From Hymenobacter radiodurans (GTDB lineage: Bacteria > Bacteroidota > Bacteroidia > Cytophagales > Hymenobacteraceae), in NCBI RefSeq assembly GCF_004355185.1, contig NZ_CP037922.1, forward strand, positions 4,248,001 through 4,312,000: 64,000 nucleotides of DNA, in the 5' to 3' direction. Shown here piece by piece: positions 17,228 to 26,048 of the stretch; positions within the stretch are counted from its first letter, which is position 1; each line of letters starts with the position of its first letter. The translations under genes were made by a program, and so were the position numbers. Below the pieces are notes generated by a model. That model was not told the DNA's origin, did not search any database, and was given only the letters and a program-made list of their open reading frames with translations.

Positions 17228-18550
17228 TTACTTCTTGCGGAAAATAATACCGATTGGTACACCTGTAAAGTCGAAATGCTCGCGCAGACGATTTTCGAGG
17301 TAACGGCTGTAGCTGTCCTTTACGTACTGCGGCAGGTTGCAGAAGAAAGCGAAAACCGGGTTGTGCGTTGGTAATTGGGTCACGTACTTGATGCGCACCA
17401 TCTTACCCTTCACCGACGGTGGCTGATGCGCTTCAATCTCTCGCAGCATAACCTCGTTCAGCTGGGAAGTAGGCACCTTCTTGGTCTTGTTGTTATACAC
17501 CTGCACGGCCGTTTCAATGGCTTTGTGCACGCGTTGCTTAGTCAGCACCGACGTAAAAATGATTGGCGGATAGCTGATAGGAGCAATTTTCTCCCGAATC
17601 TGATCCTCAAACTCTTTTACTGTATTCGTCTGCTTATCCTCAATCAAGTCCCACTTGTTGACCACAATCACAATACCCTTACGGTTGCGGTCAGCCAAGC
17701 CGATGATGTTCACATCCTGCGCCTCAATGCCACGAGTGGCATCGAGCATCACGATGCACACGTCCGACTCTTCCATGGCCCGAATAGAGCGCAGTACGGA
17801 GTAAAACTCGATGTCTTCGTGCACCTTGTTTTTACGGCGCAAACCGGCCGTATCTACTAGGATAAAGTCATTGCCGAAGGCGTTATAACGCGTCTGGATA
17901 GCGTCGCGGGTGGTGCCGGCAATATCCGTTACGATAGTGCGCTCTTCACCGAGCAGCAGGTTGAACAAGCTGGATTTGCCCACGTTAGGGCGTCCCAGAA
18001 CTGCAATTTTCGGCAAACCGGAATCAGGCTCTTCTTCCCAGGGGTCATCGAAATGATTAACCACGGCATCGAGCAAATCACCGGTGCCGGAGCCATTTTG
18101 GCTGGAAATAGTGAAGATATCACCGTCGCCTACGCCTAAGGCATAAAACTCACCGGCCGCGTGTGCCCGCGCGTTTGTATCCGCCTTATTAGCGACTAGG
18201 TAAATCGGCTTTTTGCCCTGATAACGGCGCAGAACGTTGGCAAACTCTTCGTCTAAGCCGTGCAAGCCAGCGTCAACGTCGACCATAAACAGGACCACAT
18301 CGGCCTCATCAATGGCGAGCTTTACCTGCTTGCGGATTTCTTCTTCGAATACGTCGTCGGAGCCGTGCACGTAACCACCCGTGTCGATAACAGTGTAGTA
18401 CTTGCCGGTCCAGTCGCCGTAGCCGTAGTGCCGGTCGCGGGTTACGCCGCTCTCATTGTCCATGATGGCCTTACGCTGGCCAACTAAGCGATTGAAAAGT
18501 GTGGATTTGCCCACGTTGGGCCGCCCCACAATAGCGATGGTATTCTTCAT
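17228..18550 (-). CDS. der: Ribosome-associated GTPase Der (EngA)
   Basis: A 440-residue protein with two tandem GTPase domains and a C-terminal KH-like domain, needed for assembly of the 50S subunit. The first P-loop GRPNVGKSTLFNRL is at residues 8-21, with DTGGY and NKAD following. The second P-loop GRPNVGKSSLFNLL begins near residue 186, followed by DTAGLRRK and VNKWDL. It lies 118 bases after era on the same strand; two ribosome-assembly GTPases in a row suggests a shared transcript ending at the palindromic terminator at 17104. Confidence 0.96.
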   Translation of the reverse strand: MKNTIAIVGRPNVGKSTLFNRLVGQRKAIMDNESGVTRDRHYGYGDWTGKYYTVIDTGGYVHGSDDVFEEEIRKQVKLAIDEADVVLFMVDVDAGLHGLDEEFANVLRRYQGKKPIYLVANKADTNARAHAAGEFYALGVGDGDIFTISSQNGSGTGDLLDAVVNHFDDPWEEEPDSGLPKIAVLGRPNVGKSSLFNLLLGEERTIVTDIAGTTRDAIQTRYNAFGNDFILVDTAGLRRKNKVHEDIEFYSVLRSIRAMEESDVCIVMLDATRGIEAQDVNIIGLADRNRKGIVIVVNKWDLIEDKQTNTVKEFEDQIREKIAPISYPPIIFTSVLTKQRVHKAIETAVQVYNNKTKKVPTSQLNEVMLREIEAHQPPSVKGKMVRIKYVTQLPTHNPVFAFFCNLPQYVKDSYSRYLENRLREHFDFTGVPIGIIFRKK

Positions 18551-18668
18551 GATACGATGCCCCAGCCGCCAGTCCGACCTACGTCTGGCAGTGCCCGGGG
18601 ATATTAAGTGAAAGATGGTCGGACTTGAGGTAGAGGCAGGGAATGTGAAGCCTGCCCTCTTTACTTAG

Positions 18669-19562
18669 TTATTGATAGCCAAAACGGCTCAACGCTTTTG
18701 GGTCGGTGCGCCAGTTCTCGTTGACTTTTACGTGCGTTTCTAAGAACACCTGTTTGCCGAAGAACTTCTCCATTTCTTCCCGTGCCCAAGTGCCTACTTT
18801 TTTCAGCGCCTCGCCTTTGTGGCCGATGATAATCCCTTTTTGACTAGCCCGCTCCACATAAATAGTTGCCCGGATACGAATAATTTTCTCGTCTTCTTTA
18901 AACTCCTCCACGCCGACTTCGCAGCTGTAAGGGACTTCTTTTTTGTAGAGCTTAAAGATCTTTTCCCGAATCATCTCGGCGGCAAAAAACCGCTCTGGCT
19001 TATCGGTTAGCTCGTCTTTGGGATAATATGGCGGATGCTCAGGCAAGCGCTCCAATACTAGCTCCAGAACACGCTCGGTGCCTAAAGCATTCAATGCCGA
19101 TATAGCTAGCACTTCGGCAGCATTGGGGAGTTGCTCACGCCAGTAGGCCAGTTTGGCTTCTACCTCCGCCTGCTCGGCTTGGTCAATCTTATTAACCAAA
19201 ACGATAACTGGCGTTTCGGCCCGGCGCAGGCGCTCTACTACAGGCTCTTCGTCGTGCTTTTCGTAGATATCGGTCACAAACAGAATCACGTCGGCATCTT
19301 CCAGGGAAGAATACACGAAGCTCATCATGGCATTGTGCAGCTCATATTTGGGCTGAATAATGCCGGGCGTATCCGAGTAGACGAGCTGGAAATCATCGCC
19401 GTTCAGAATGCCCATAATGCGGTGGCGCGTCGTCTGGGCTTTGCTGGTAATAATGCTTAGCCGCTCGCCCACGAGCACATTCATAAGCGTCGACTTGCCC
19501 ACGTTGGGCTTGCCAATAATGCTTACAAAGCCGGCGCGGTGCGGTTTAGGTTCGGAATTCAC
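18669..19562 (-). CDS. era: GTPase Era
   Basis: A 297-residue 30S-assembly GTPase. The G domain begins IIGKPNVGKSTLMNVLVGE (residues 15-33), with SDTPGI and LVNKID following. The C-terminal KH domain, which binds the 3' end of 16S rRNA, shows IIIGHKGEALKKVGTWARE. Length is normal. The gene diverges from hemH, with -7 boxes on both strands in the 193-base gap. Confidence 0.96.
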   Translation of the reverse strand: MNSEPKPHRAGFVSIIGKPNVGKSTLMNVLVGERLSIITSKAQTTRHRIMGILNGDDFQLVYSDTPGIIQPKYELHNAMMSFVYSSLEDADVILFVTDIYEKHDEEPVVERLRRAETPVIVLVNKIDQAEQAEVEAKLAYWREQLPNAAEVLAISALNALGTERVLELVLERLPEHPPYYPKDELTDKPERFFAAEMIREKIFKLYKKEVPYSCEVGVEEFKEDEKIIRIRATIYVERASQKGIIIGHKGEALKKVGTWAREEMEKFFGKQVFLETHVKVNENWRTDPKALSRFGYQ

Positions 19563-19587
19563 GAGGAGGCTGCTGAAAATGAGGCTG

Positions 19588-19595
19588 CAAAGGTA
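19588..19595 (-). promoter_or_regulatory. Candidate -7 box of era
   Basis: Reads TACCTTTG on the minus strand, exact TAnnTTTG, 26 bases before the era start codon. Confidence 0.55.
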
Positions 19596-19720
19596 CGGCT
19601 TTCGGACGAGTGAACCGTGGTGCCCAATAAGTTAGGTGTTTGAATCAGGATGCTAAGCATTTAGTCCGACTATCTGTTCCTACTTTACGCATTCCTAGTT
19701 AGCGCAAACCATTGGTGCTC

Positions 19721-19728
19721 TACCTTTG
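19721..19728 (+). promoter_or_regulatory. Candidate -7 box of hemH
   Basis: TACCTTTG, exact TAnnTTTG, 28 bases before the hemH ATG at 19756. The same octamer serves era in the opposite direction. Confidence 0.55.
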
Positions 19729-19755
19729 TATTGCGTCCGACGTTCTGTACTATTT

Positions 19756-20796
19756 ATGCCTGAAAATGCCCCCCAGCGCCGTATCGGCGTTCTACTCGTC
19801 AATCTTGGTACGCCCGACTCGCCCCAAACCAGCGACGTACGCCGTTACCTCAACGAATTTCTTACCGATGGCCGCGTAGTAGATATGCCGGCCGCTGTGC
19901 GCTATCCCTTATTTCAAGGATTGGTGGTGCCGTTGCGCGCCCCTAAATCGGCCAAGATATACCAGCAGCTCTGGACCGATCGGGGCTCCCCCCTCCTCTT
20001 CCACGGGCTCGATTTGCAGAAACTGGTGCAAGAGCAGCTAGGCTCCCAGTATGTGGTGGCCTTCGGGATGCGCTATCAGAATCCGAGTATCGAAAAAGCC
20101 CTAGAAGAATTGCGTGAGGCCGCCGTCGACCGCATTATTGTGCTACCGCTGTTTCCGCAGTACGCTTCGGCTAGTACGGGCTCCGTGCAGCAGAAGGTGA
20201 TGGACATCGTGCGCAAGTGGTGGATAGTGCCCAGCATCAGCTTCATCAGCTCCTTTGCCGATGACCAAGGTTTTATCGACACCATTGTGGCTTTAGGAAA
20301 AGCCGAGATGGAGAAGCGCGACTACGACCACGTAGTGTTCAGCTACCACGGCATTCCGGAGCGGCACGTGCTCAAAGGCAGCTTCAACGGGTATTGCCAG
20401 CTAGGCAAATGCTGCAATACGTACAACAAGAACAACCGCTACTGCTACCGCGCTCAGTGTTTTGCCACGTCGCGCTTGGTGGCAAAAGGCTTGGGGTTAA
20501 GTCCAGATCAATATACGGTGGCCTTCCAAAGCCGCTTGCAAAGCCGCCTCCGTGACCCGTGGCTGCAGCCGTATACGGATGAGATTTTAAAGCCGCTGCC
20601 CGCAAAAGGCTTCAAGAACGTATTGGCTTTCAGTCCCGCTTTCGTTGCCGACTGCCTCGAAACGACCATCGAAGTCGGGGAAGAATTTAAGGAGCTATTT
20701 GAGGAAGCCGGCGGCGAGCATTGGCAGTTAGTACCGTCTCTGAATACGCATCCGCTTTGGGTAAATGCCGTGACGGAGATGATTCGTCAGAATTAG
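19756..20796 (+). CDS. hemH: Ferrochelatase with a Cys-rich insert
   Basis: A 346-residue enzyme that inserts iron into protoporphyrin IX in the last step of heme synthesis. The start MPENAPQRRIGVLLVNLGTP at 19756 follows a -7 box. Signature regions are VNLGTPDSP, FGMRYQNPSI, SYHGIPERHV (catalytic His) and VLAFSPAFVADCLETT. Directly after the catalytic His is an insert with five Cys (CQLGKCC then CYRAQC), absent from E. coli ferrochelatase. Some bacterial ferrochelatases hold a [2Fe-2S] cluster, and an internal Cys group like this could be such a site; this is inference. Confidence 0.94.
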   Translation: MPENAPQRRIGVLLVNLGTPDSPQTSDVRRYLNEFLTDGRVVDMPAAVRYPLFQGLVVPLRAPKSAKIYQQLWTDRGSPLLFHGLDLQKLVQEQLGSQYVVAFGMRYQNPSIEKALEELREAAVDRIIVLPLFPQYASASTGSVQQKVMDIVRKWWIVPSISFISSFADDQGFIDTIVALGKAEMEKRDYDHVVFSYHGIPERHVLKGSFNGYCQLGKCCNTYNKNNRYCYRAQCFATSRLVAKGLGLSPDQYTVAFQSRLQSRLRDPWLQPYTDEILKPLPAKGFKNVLAFSPAFVADCLETTIEVGEEFKELFEEAGGEHWQLVPSLNTHPLWVNAVTEMIRQN

Positions 20797-20820
20797 TTAG
20801 CTGTCTTACAGAAACAAATA

Positions 20821-20868
20821 ACCTCTATGCCCGACTAGCCAGTCACTGTTCGGGCATAGAGGTTTTTT
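20821..20868 (+). terminator. Terminator of hemH
   Basis: A perfect 14-bp stem (ACCTCTATGCCCGA and complement) with a 15-base loop and six T, 25 bases after the hemH stop. Confidence 0.88.
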
Positions 20869-20915
20869 AGCGCCTCTCAATAAGCTGCAACGTGGCGTTT
20901 AGTGCACTATTAAGT

Positions 20916-21719
20916 ATGAATATGTTGACACTGGCTATTTCCTGGGAGCAGATATGGGAAGTGGTCAGCAGTGCCCAGACATTCTATCTTTTCGTAGCTA
21001 TTGGGTTTGCGGCCCAACTCATCGATGGGTTGTTAGGCATGGGCTACGGCGTGGTCACGGCTATTAGTCTGATGTCATTGAATATGTCGCCGGCGACGGT
21101 GAGCGCGAGTATTCATACGGCGGAGATGTTTGCCAGTGGCGCTTCCGGCTACAGTCATTACCGGCTTGGCAACGTCAATCGGCGCTTGTTTAGGGCGTTG
21201 CTGGTGCCGGGTGTGCTGGGGGCCGTAAGCGGGGCATTTCTGCTTTCTTATTTTGGTGAGCATTTCTCCGCCTGGGTAAAGCCTACCCTAGCAGTGTACC
21301 TATTGCTCCTAGGGTTGCGCATTCTGCGACAGGCTTTTCAGCAGCCGGGGCCTTCTCGCCCCGTAAAGCATATTGGTTGGCTGGCCGGCGCGGGGGGCTT
21401 TTTAGACTCATTCGGTGGCGGCGGCTGGGGACCGTTGGTTACCAGCACGTTGCTTATGCGAGGCCGCGCCCCCCAATATGTTATCGGTTCTGTCAGCCTC
21501 ACCGAGTTTTTTGTCACCTTCTCCAGCGCGCTCACCTTTTTTGCCACCCTAGGCTTTTCGCACTGGCAGGTAGTATTGGGGCTAATCGTGGGAGGCTTAG
21601 CGGCGGCTCCTTTGGCGGCGCGCCTGGCCGGAAATCTACCCGTCCGTTGGATGTTTGCGGGCGTGGGCCTGATGGTTATTGTCTGGAGCCTTTGGACTAT
21701 CTATAGAGCCTTGAGTTAA
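20916..21719 (+). CDS. TauE/SafE-family membrane transporter
   Basis: A 267-residue integral membrane protein with about eight hydrophobic segments in two repeats. The start is taken as ATG 20916 (MNMLTLAISW); an upstream GTG at 20892 is also in frame. FAAQLIDGLLGMGYGVVTAI in the first half and GGFLDSFGGGGWGPLVTSTL in the second are the family repeats of putative sulfite/organosulfonate exporters. The true substrate is not known, and no sulfur-metabolism gene is adjacent. It follows the hemH terminator, and its own 3' end carries only half of a GCCCCCAG-type terminator. Confidence 0.88.
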   Translation: MNMLTLAISWEQIWEVVSSAQTFYLFVAIGFAAQLIDGLLGMGYGVVTAISLMSLNMSPATVSASIHTAEMFASGASGYSHYRLGNVNRRLFRALLVPGVLGAVSGAFLLSYFGEHFSAWVKPTLAVYLLLLGLRILRQAFQQPGPSRPVKHIGWLAGAGGFLDSFGGGGWGPLVTSTLLMRGRAPQYVIGSVSLTEFFVTFSSALTFFATLGFSHWQVVLGLIVGGLAAAPLAARLAGNLPVRWMFAGVGLMVIVWSLWTIYRALS

Positions 21720-21754
21720 TAGTGCTTATTCCATAAAAAAGCCCCCAGGATCAA

Positions 21755-22285
21755 CTAGACAATATTTCCGTTCTGGTCACGGCGGCGAAAAGCGTTTAAC
21801 TCGGCAGGCCGACGGTTCTGATAGAAGCGCTGCTCATCGTAGGAAGGCTGATTGTAGAAAGTCTCAGAACCAGTTTCGGGTAACGGCAGCTTCAGGGCCC
21901 GCAGCATCGCCTCTTCGTAGTCGCGGCTGATTTGAATCTCGGAATAAGGCGGATATTCCAATACCGATTCCATCGTCAGGGCCGGGACAAACACGTTATC
22001 CCCCTCTTCGTCCAAGGCAGCTACGCCAATGGGCAGCAGAATATGACGCTCGTTCTTGTTGATGCGCAGGTTGCTGCTCAGTTCAATATCGAGGTAGCGC
22101 ACTTTCAGCGCGTCTTCTTCCACTATCAGCTCTGCTACTTCGCCAAATTTCTGTCCGTCGGCGCCGCGCACGCTCCAGCCGCGTACATCGGGGCTACTAT
22201 CTGCTACTTCAAAATCGGTCAGGTCGCGCAGACGGCGTAGGTGCATACCCTCGGCAGGTGGAATAGGGGCAGAAGTTGGTTCCAT
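21755..22285 (-). CDS. PRC-barrel domain protein
   Basis: A 176-residue soluble protein. Residues ~15-100 form a PRC-barrel beta domain (DVRGWSVRGADGQKFGEVAE, then VRYLDIEL), the fold shared by the photosynthetic reaction-centre H subunit and RimM. The C-terminal part is a short charged tail rich in Arg, Tyr and Asn. Nothing suggests photosynthesis; such stand-alone PRC proteins are common in Hymenobacter-like genomes and may be stress-related. It is followed within 8 bases by a solitary terminator arm. Confidence 0.8.
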   Translation of the reverse strand: MEPTSAPIPPAEGMHLRRLRDLTDFEVADSSPDVRGWSVRGADGQKFGEVAELIVEEDALKVRYLDIELSSNLRINKNERHILLPIGVAALDEEGDNVFVPALTMESVLEYPPYSEIQISRDYEEAMLRALKLPLPETGSETFYNQPSYDEQRFYQNRRPAELNAFRRRDQNGNIV

Positions 22286-22357
22286 GAGTAAAGCAATAAA
22301 AGGCAGATAGAAGAGCAGCTATTTCCGAGAAAAGCCGATATTATTTCATGGATGAAA

Positions 22358-23017
22358 TCAGGCGGCAGGCTTGCTTAATGTGCCAACTACATCGGCGGCC
22401 CGCACCAGAAACTCCCGTACCGCAGGCACTTCCGCCTCTGTAATCTGATTGGGCAACTCGTCAGCTCGTTGCACCAGCTCAGCCACAGGGCGAGCTAAAG
22501 CAGGATAAGCTTTTTGCTGCATTGCCTGCATTAAAGCGGCTGCCGCCACCAAACCCGGCCGTATGCTAGCTTGGGGGTTATCGCTCAAGCGACTAGTGGC
22601 ACTGGTAAGGTCGTTGCGCTTCTCGGTGATGTTATTATCGCGCAAGTCGTTGCGGTCAGCTAGATCGACGAGCGTAGCCGTGAGCAGTTGGAGCCCACGC
22701 CGTCCGTAATCGGGAGTATCATCTTCATCGGCCGCAAATCGAGCCAATTCCTCAGTTGAAGCCGGCGTTTCTTCGGCAGCCATGTCCGTAACGGCTTGCG
22801 TGCCGCCATCGGCGGGCGGGGGCGTAGCGCGTGCTTGTGCCTCGGCATTGGTATCGGCCGGAGCAACGGCGCCCGTTGCGGGCGGCGCGGTAGCGGCAGG
22901 CTCCGAATCAGCGCGAAGTAAAAAGTAAGCTCCTACGGCCAACGCTGCCAGCACTAGCAAAATCAGTAGCCACGGACTGAACGAGTTTTTTTTACGTTGG
23001 ATATTTATTTCAGCCAT
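22358..23017 (-). CDS. Membrane-anchored protein of unknown function
   Basis: A 219-residue protein with a short Lys-rich cytoplasmic start (MAEINIQRKKNS), one transmembrane helix at residues ~15-34 (WLLILLVLAALAVGAYFLL), a Pro/Ala/Thr-rich linker to about residue 90, and a C-terminal helical domain (RRGLQLLTATLVDLADRN onward). I know no named domain for the helical part. It lies 72 bases upstream of the PRC-barrel gene on the same strand, and the two may be cotranscribed. Confidence 0.7.
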   Translation of the reverse strand: MAEINIQRKKNSFSPWLLILLVLAALAVGAYFLLRADSEPAATAPPATGAVAPADTNAEAQARATPPPADGGTQAVTDMAAEETPASTEELARFAADEDDTPDYGRRGLQLLTATLVDLADRNDLRDNNITEKRNDLTSATSRLSDNPQASIRPGLVAAAALMQAMQQKAYPALARPVAELVQRADELPNQITEAEVPAVREFLVRAADVVGTLSKPAA

Positions 23018-23163
23018 AAGTCAGGTTAAAGCAAGTATGTGGAATGCAGTACGGACGGCAGCCAAAATAGGTACTGAAGGCGGCTGACAGCTATGAGCAT
23101 TCAAGCTACCAGTATATATTAACACGTTGGAATACATAACTCTAACGCACCTCATTTAATATT

Positions 23164-23220
23164 ACCACGGAAGTAAAAAAGCCCCCAGACTAATCTGGGG
23201 GGCTTTTTTACTTCCGTGGT
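23164..23220. terminator. Long palindromic terminator of the cysteine desulfurase gene, GCCCCCAG family
   Basis: Constant core A6 GCCCCCAG / CTGGGGGGC T6 with an extra perfect outer arm ACCACGGAAGT and complement. The whole 26-27 base arms are perfect except for five C against six G in the core. Confidence 0.92.
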
Positions 23221-23231
23221 AAGCGACAAGT

Positions 23232-24389
23232 TTAAGCAGGCACTTTCCGATACATCTTAGCCAACTGCTCAACGGCAAATTTGACTTCTTCCGCCGTATT
23301 GTACTTACTCATCGAGAAACGGATAGCGCCCCGCTTGGGGTCGCAGTTTAGGGCGCTCAGCACGTGTGAACCCGCATTAGCTCCGCTCGTACACGCCGAC
23401 CCTCCGGATACCGACACCCGATTAATGTCGAGATTGAAGAGCAGCATCTCGTTTATATCCGAGGGGGGCAAGCTAACGTTTAGTACCGTATACAAGCTCT
23501 GGTCAGCTTCGGCGGAAGTACCATTAAACTGCACATCCTCGATTTCTGCTCGCAGAGACGTTATAAACAATTCTTTCAAGCTTTGAATATGGCGCTGATG
23601 GTCCGCCATATCTCGATAAGCAATTTCCAGTGCCTTGGCTAGTCCTACAATGCCGTACACATTCTCAGTGCCAGCTCGCACGTTGCGCTCTTGGGAGCCG
23701 CCGTGGATCAGGGGCGTCACTTGCGTACCGGAGCGGGTATACAGAAATCCAACTCCTTTCGGGCCGTGAAATTTATGCGCTGAACCGACCAGAAAGTGCG
23801 TTTTGAGTTGCTGCACATCGTGGCGATAATGCCCCATAGTCTGCACCGTATCCGTATGAAAAATAGCGTTATGCTGCTGACATAGCTCGGCAATAGATTC
23901 TACGTCGTTGAGATTACCGATCTCGTTGTTGGCATGCATCAGACTAACGAAAGAGCGCGGATGTACCGCCAACAGCTCAGCTAAATGCGCCAAGTCTAGG
24001 CGGCCACGCTCATCGTGCCGTACGTAGCTCAACTCTATATCACCGCCTTTTTCCAGCGCCTGCAATGTATGCAGCACGGCATGGTGCTCTAGGGGCGAAG
24101 TAATAGCATGCCGCAACCCCAGTGTACGAACACTTCCGAAGGCAGCATAATTATCAGCCTCAGTACCACCCGACGTAAAGGAAATCTCCGCGGGCGCCGC
24201 ATTTATCAGATGCGCGATGGTCTTGCGCGCATTCTCGATAGCAGCCCTTACCTGTCGCCCATGCCCATGAATGCTGCTTGGGTTGCCGAAGTGGTTTTGC
24301 AGAAAGGGCATCATAGCTTCTAGCACCTCGGGGTCGAGGGAGGTGGTAGCGGCATTATCGAAATAAACGGCTTGCTGAGTCATAGGCAC
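23232..24389 (-). CDS. Cysteine desulfurase (NifS/IscS type)
   Basis: A PLP enzyme of about 385 residues that removes sulfur from cysteine for Fe-S cluster assembly or tRNA thiolation. Landmarks are YFDNAATT near residue 9, SGGTEADNYA, EHHAVLHTL, the PLP lysine in SAHKFHGPKGVGFLY, and the persulfide-forming Cys in SGGSACTSGA, followed by the mobile loop typical of group I enzymes. The start may be 24389 (MPMTQQ) or the second Met. No iscU or scaffold gene is adjacent, so the acceptor is not indicated by context. Confidence 0.93.
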   Translation of the reverse strand: MPMTQQAVYFDNAATTSLDPEVLEAMMPFLQNHFGNPSSIHGHGRQVRAAIENARKTIAHLINAAPAEISFTSGGTEADNYAAFGSVRTLGLRHAITSPLEHHAVLHTLQALEKGGDIELSYVRHDERGRLDLAHLAELLAVHPRSFVSLMHANNEIGNLNDVESIAELCQQHNAIFHTDTVQTMGHYRHDVQQLKTHFLVGSAHKFHGPKGVGFLYTRSGTQVTPLIHGGSQERNVRAGTENVYGIVGLAKALEIAYRDMADHQRHIQSLKELFITSLRAEIEDVQFNGTSAEADQSLYTVLNVSLPPSDINEMLLFNLDINRVSVSGGSACTSGANAGSHVLSALNCDPKRGAIRFSMSKYNTAEEVKFAVEQLAKMYRKVPA

Positions 24390-24479
24390 CGATAAATAGC
24401 ACAGAGAAATGAGTACAAAGATTTGAACTAGATAGCCAGCACAGTAACACCATTCCGTATGCCGGCTATCTTATCAAAT

Positions 24480-25874
24480 CTATGCTTTAGCGGAGAGAAT
24501 CTCTTTGATGTCTCCGATGATCTTGTTAGCCAGATGATCGGCGGTAGCATTCGACTCCGACTCGGCGTAAATGCGGATAATGGGCTCCGTATTGGACTTG
24601 CGCAGATGCACCCACTCTTTATCAAACTCTATTTTAACGCCGTCGATGGTATTGATGGGCTGCTTCGCGTAGCGCTGCTGCACCTGCTCCAAAATCTTGT
24701 CGGTGTTGATGTCGGGCGTTAGCTCGATTTTATTTTTCGAGATATGATAATTCGGGTATGACGCCCGTAAGCGCGTCATCGTCAACCCAGATTTTGCCAA
24801 GTGAGTCAGAAATAAAGCAATTCCCACTAGCGCATCGCGGCCGTAGTGCAGTTCGGGGAAAATGATTCCCCCGTTACCCTCGCCACCAATAATAGCGTTG
24901 GTTTGCTTCATCATATTTACCACGTTCACCTCACCAACGGCAGCGGCGGCATAATTGCCCCCCAGTCGTTCCGTCACGTCGCGCAGGGCACGGGTGCTGC
25001 TCAGGTTGCTTACCGTGTTACCTCCACCGTTCTGCTTGAGGACATAATCAGCTACAGCTACTAGGGTGTACTCCTCGCCGAACATTTCGCCATTTTCGCT
25101 TACCAGCGCCAAGCGGTCTACATCAGGGTCTACTACGATACCGAGGTCGTAGCTACCTTTCTCGAGCACTCGCGCAATATCCCTCAAGTTTTCGGGCAAG
25201 GGCTCGGGGTTGTGGGCAAAGTCGCCAGTAGGCTCGCAGTGCAGCTTCTCGATTGTTGAGACGCCCAGAGCCTCCAACAAGAGTGGCACGGCTAGTCCGC
25301 CACTAGAGTTTACGCAGTCAATTACCACGCGGAAGTTTTTCGCCCGAATGGCCTCTACATCTACCAAAGGCAAAGCCAGTACGGCCTTCACGTGCTTTTT
25401 AAGGAAGCTTGAATCCGTGCTGTATTGGCCCAGCTTGTTTACCGGCGCAAAATTAAATTGCTCAGCATCGGCCAAGGCTAATACTTGCTGCCCATCTTGG
25501 TCAGAAATAAACTCACCTTTATTATTGAGCAGCTTCAGCGCATTCCACTGTTTTGGGTTGTGGGAAGCAGTCAGGATGATACCGCCACCGGCTTTCTTGG
25601 CGGGTACGGCCAGCTCTACGGTAGGCGTAGTGCTCAGGCCCAGATCTATTACATGGATTCCTAATCCCTGCAAGGTCGCGGCGACTAGTTTGCTCACCAT
25701 TTCGCCCGAAATGCGGGCATCACGGCCAATAATGATGGTGTTGTTCTGCGTGGTATTCAGTACCCACGTTCCGAAAGCGGCAGCATATTTTACTACGTCG
25801 ATGGGCGTAAGGCCCTCTCCCGCTGCGCCCCCAATGGTGCCCCGAATACCCGAAATTGATTTTATTAGTGCCAC
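24480..25874 (-). CDS. glmM: Phosphoglucosamine mutase
   Basis: A 464-residue phosphohexose mutase that interconverts glucosamine-6-P and glucosamine-1-P for UDP-GlcNAc synthesis. The catalytic phosphoserine loop reads TASHNPKQWNALK (near residue 100), the metal loop DPDVDRLAL, the sugar loop GEGNGGIIFP and the phosphate-binding tail RKSNTEPIIRIYAES. A GTG at 25874 (VALIKSISGIRG) is the best start. The sequence fits GlmM better than phosphomannomutase, but the family is hard to split by eye. It diverges from mazG, each with its own -7 box. Confidence 0.88.
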   Translation of the reverse strand: MALIKSISGIRGTIGGAAGEGLTPIDVVKYAAAFGTWVLNTTQNNTIIIGRDARISGEMVSKLVAATLQGLGIHVIDLGLSTTPTVELAVPAKKAGGGIILTASHNPKQWNALKLLNNKGEFISDQDGQQVLALADAEQFNFAPVNKLGQYSTDSSFLKKHVKAVLALPLVDVEAIRAKNFRVVIDCVNSSGGLAVPLLLEALGVSTIEKLHCEPTGDFAHNPEPLPENLRDIARVLEKGSYDLGIVVDPDVDRLALVSENGEMFGEEYTLVAVADYVLKQNGGGNTVSNLSSTRALRDVTERLGGNYAAAAVGEVNVVNMMKQTNAIIGGEGNGGIIFPELHYGRDALVGIALFLTHLAKSGLTMTRLRASYPNYHISKNKIELTPDINTDKILEQVQQRYAKQPINTIDGVKIEFDKEWVHLRKSNTEPIIRIYAESESNATADHLANKIIGDIKEILSAKA

Positions 25875-25896
25875 AAGCAATGGTTATTTTAAGACG

Positions 25897-25904
25897 CAAA
25901 AGTA
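25897..25904 (-). promoter_or_regulatory. Candidate -7 box of glmM
   Basis: Reads TACTTTTG on the minus strand, 23 bases before the GTG start. Confidence 0.5.
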
Positions 25905-26035
25905 GACAAACGCGCTGCTTTCTCTATGAAAGTAGTTTTAGGGTCATGACAATTTTTAGTCCTTAAATCATTTCCTATCGTTGATAATCGGGTGTTTTTG
26001 CCTGCACAAATATTACTGTATGCTGAAAGTGAGCG

Positions 26036-26043
26036 TATATTTG
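26036..26043 (+). promoter_or_regulatory. Candidate -7 box of mazG
   Basis: TATATTTG, exact TAnnTTTG, ending only 5 bases before the mazG ATG at 26049. This would give a leaderless or nearly leaderless mRNA. Confidence 0.55.
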
Positions 26044-26048
26044 ATTTA

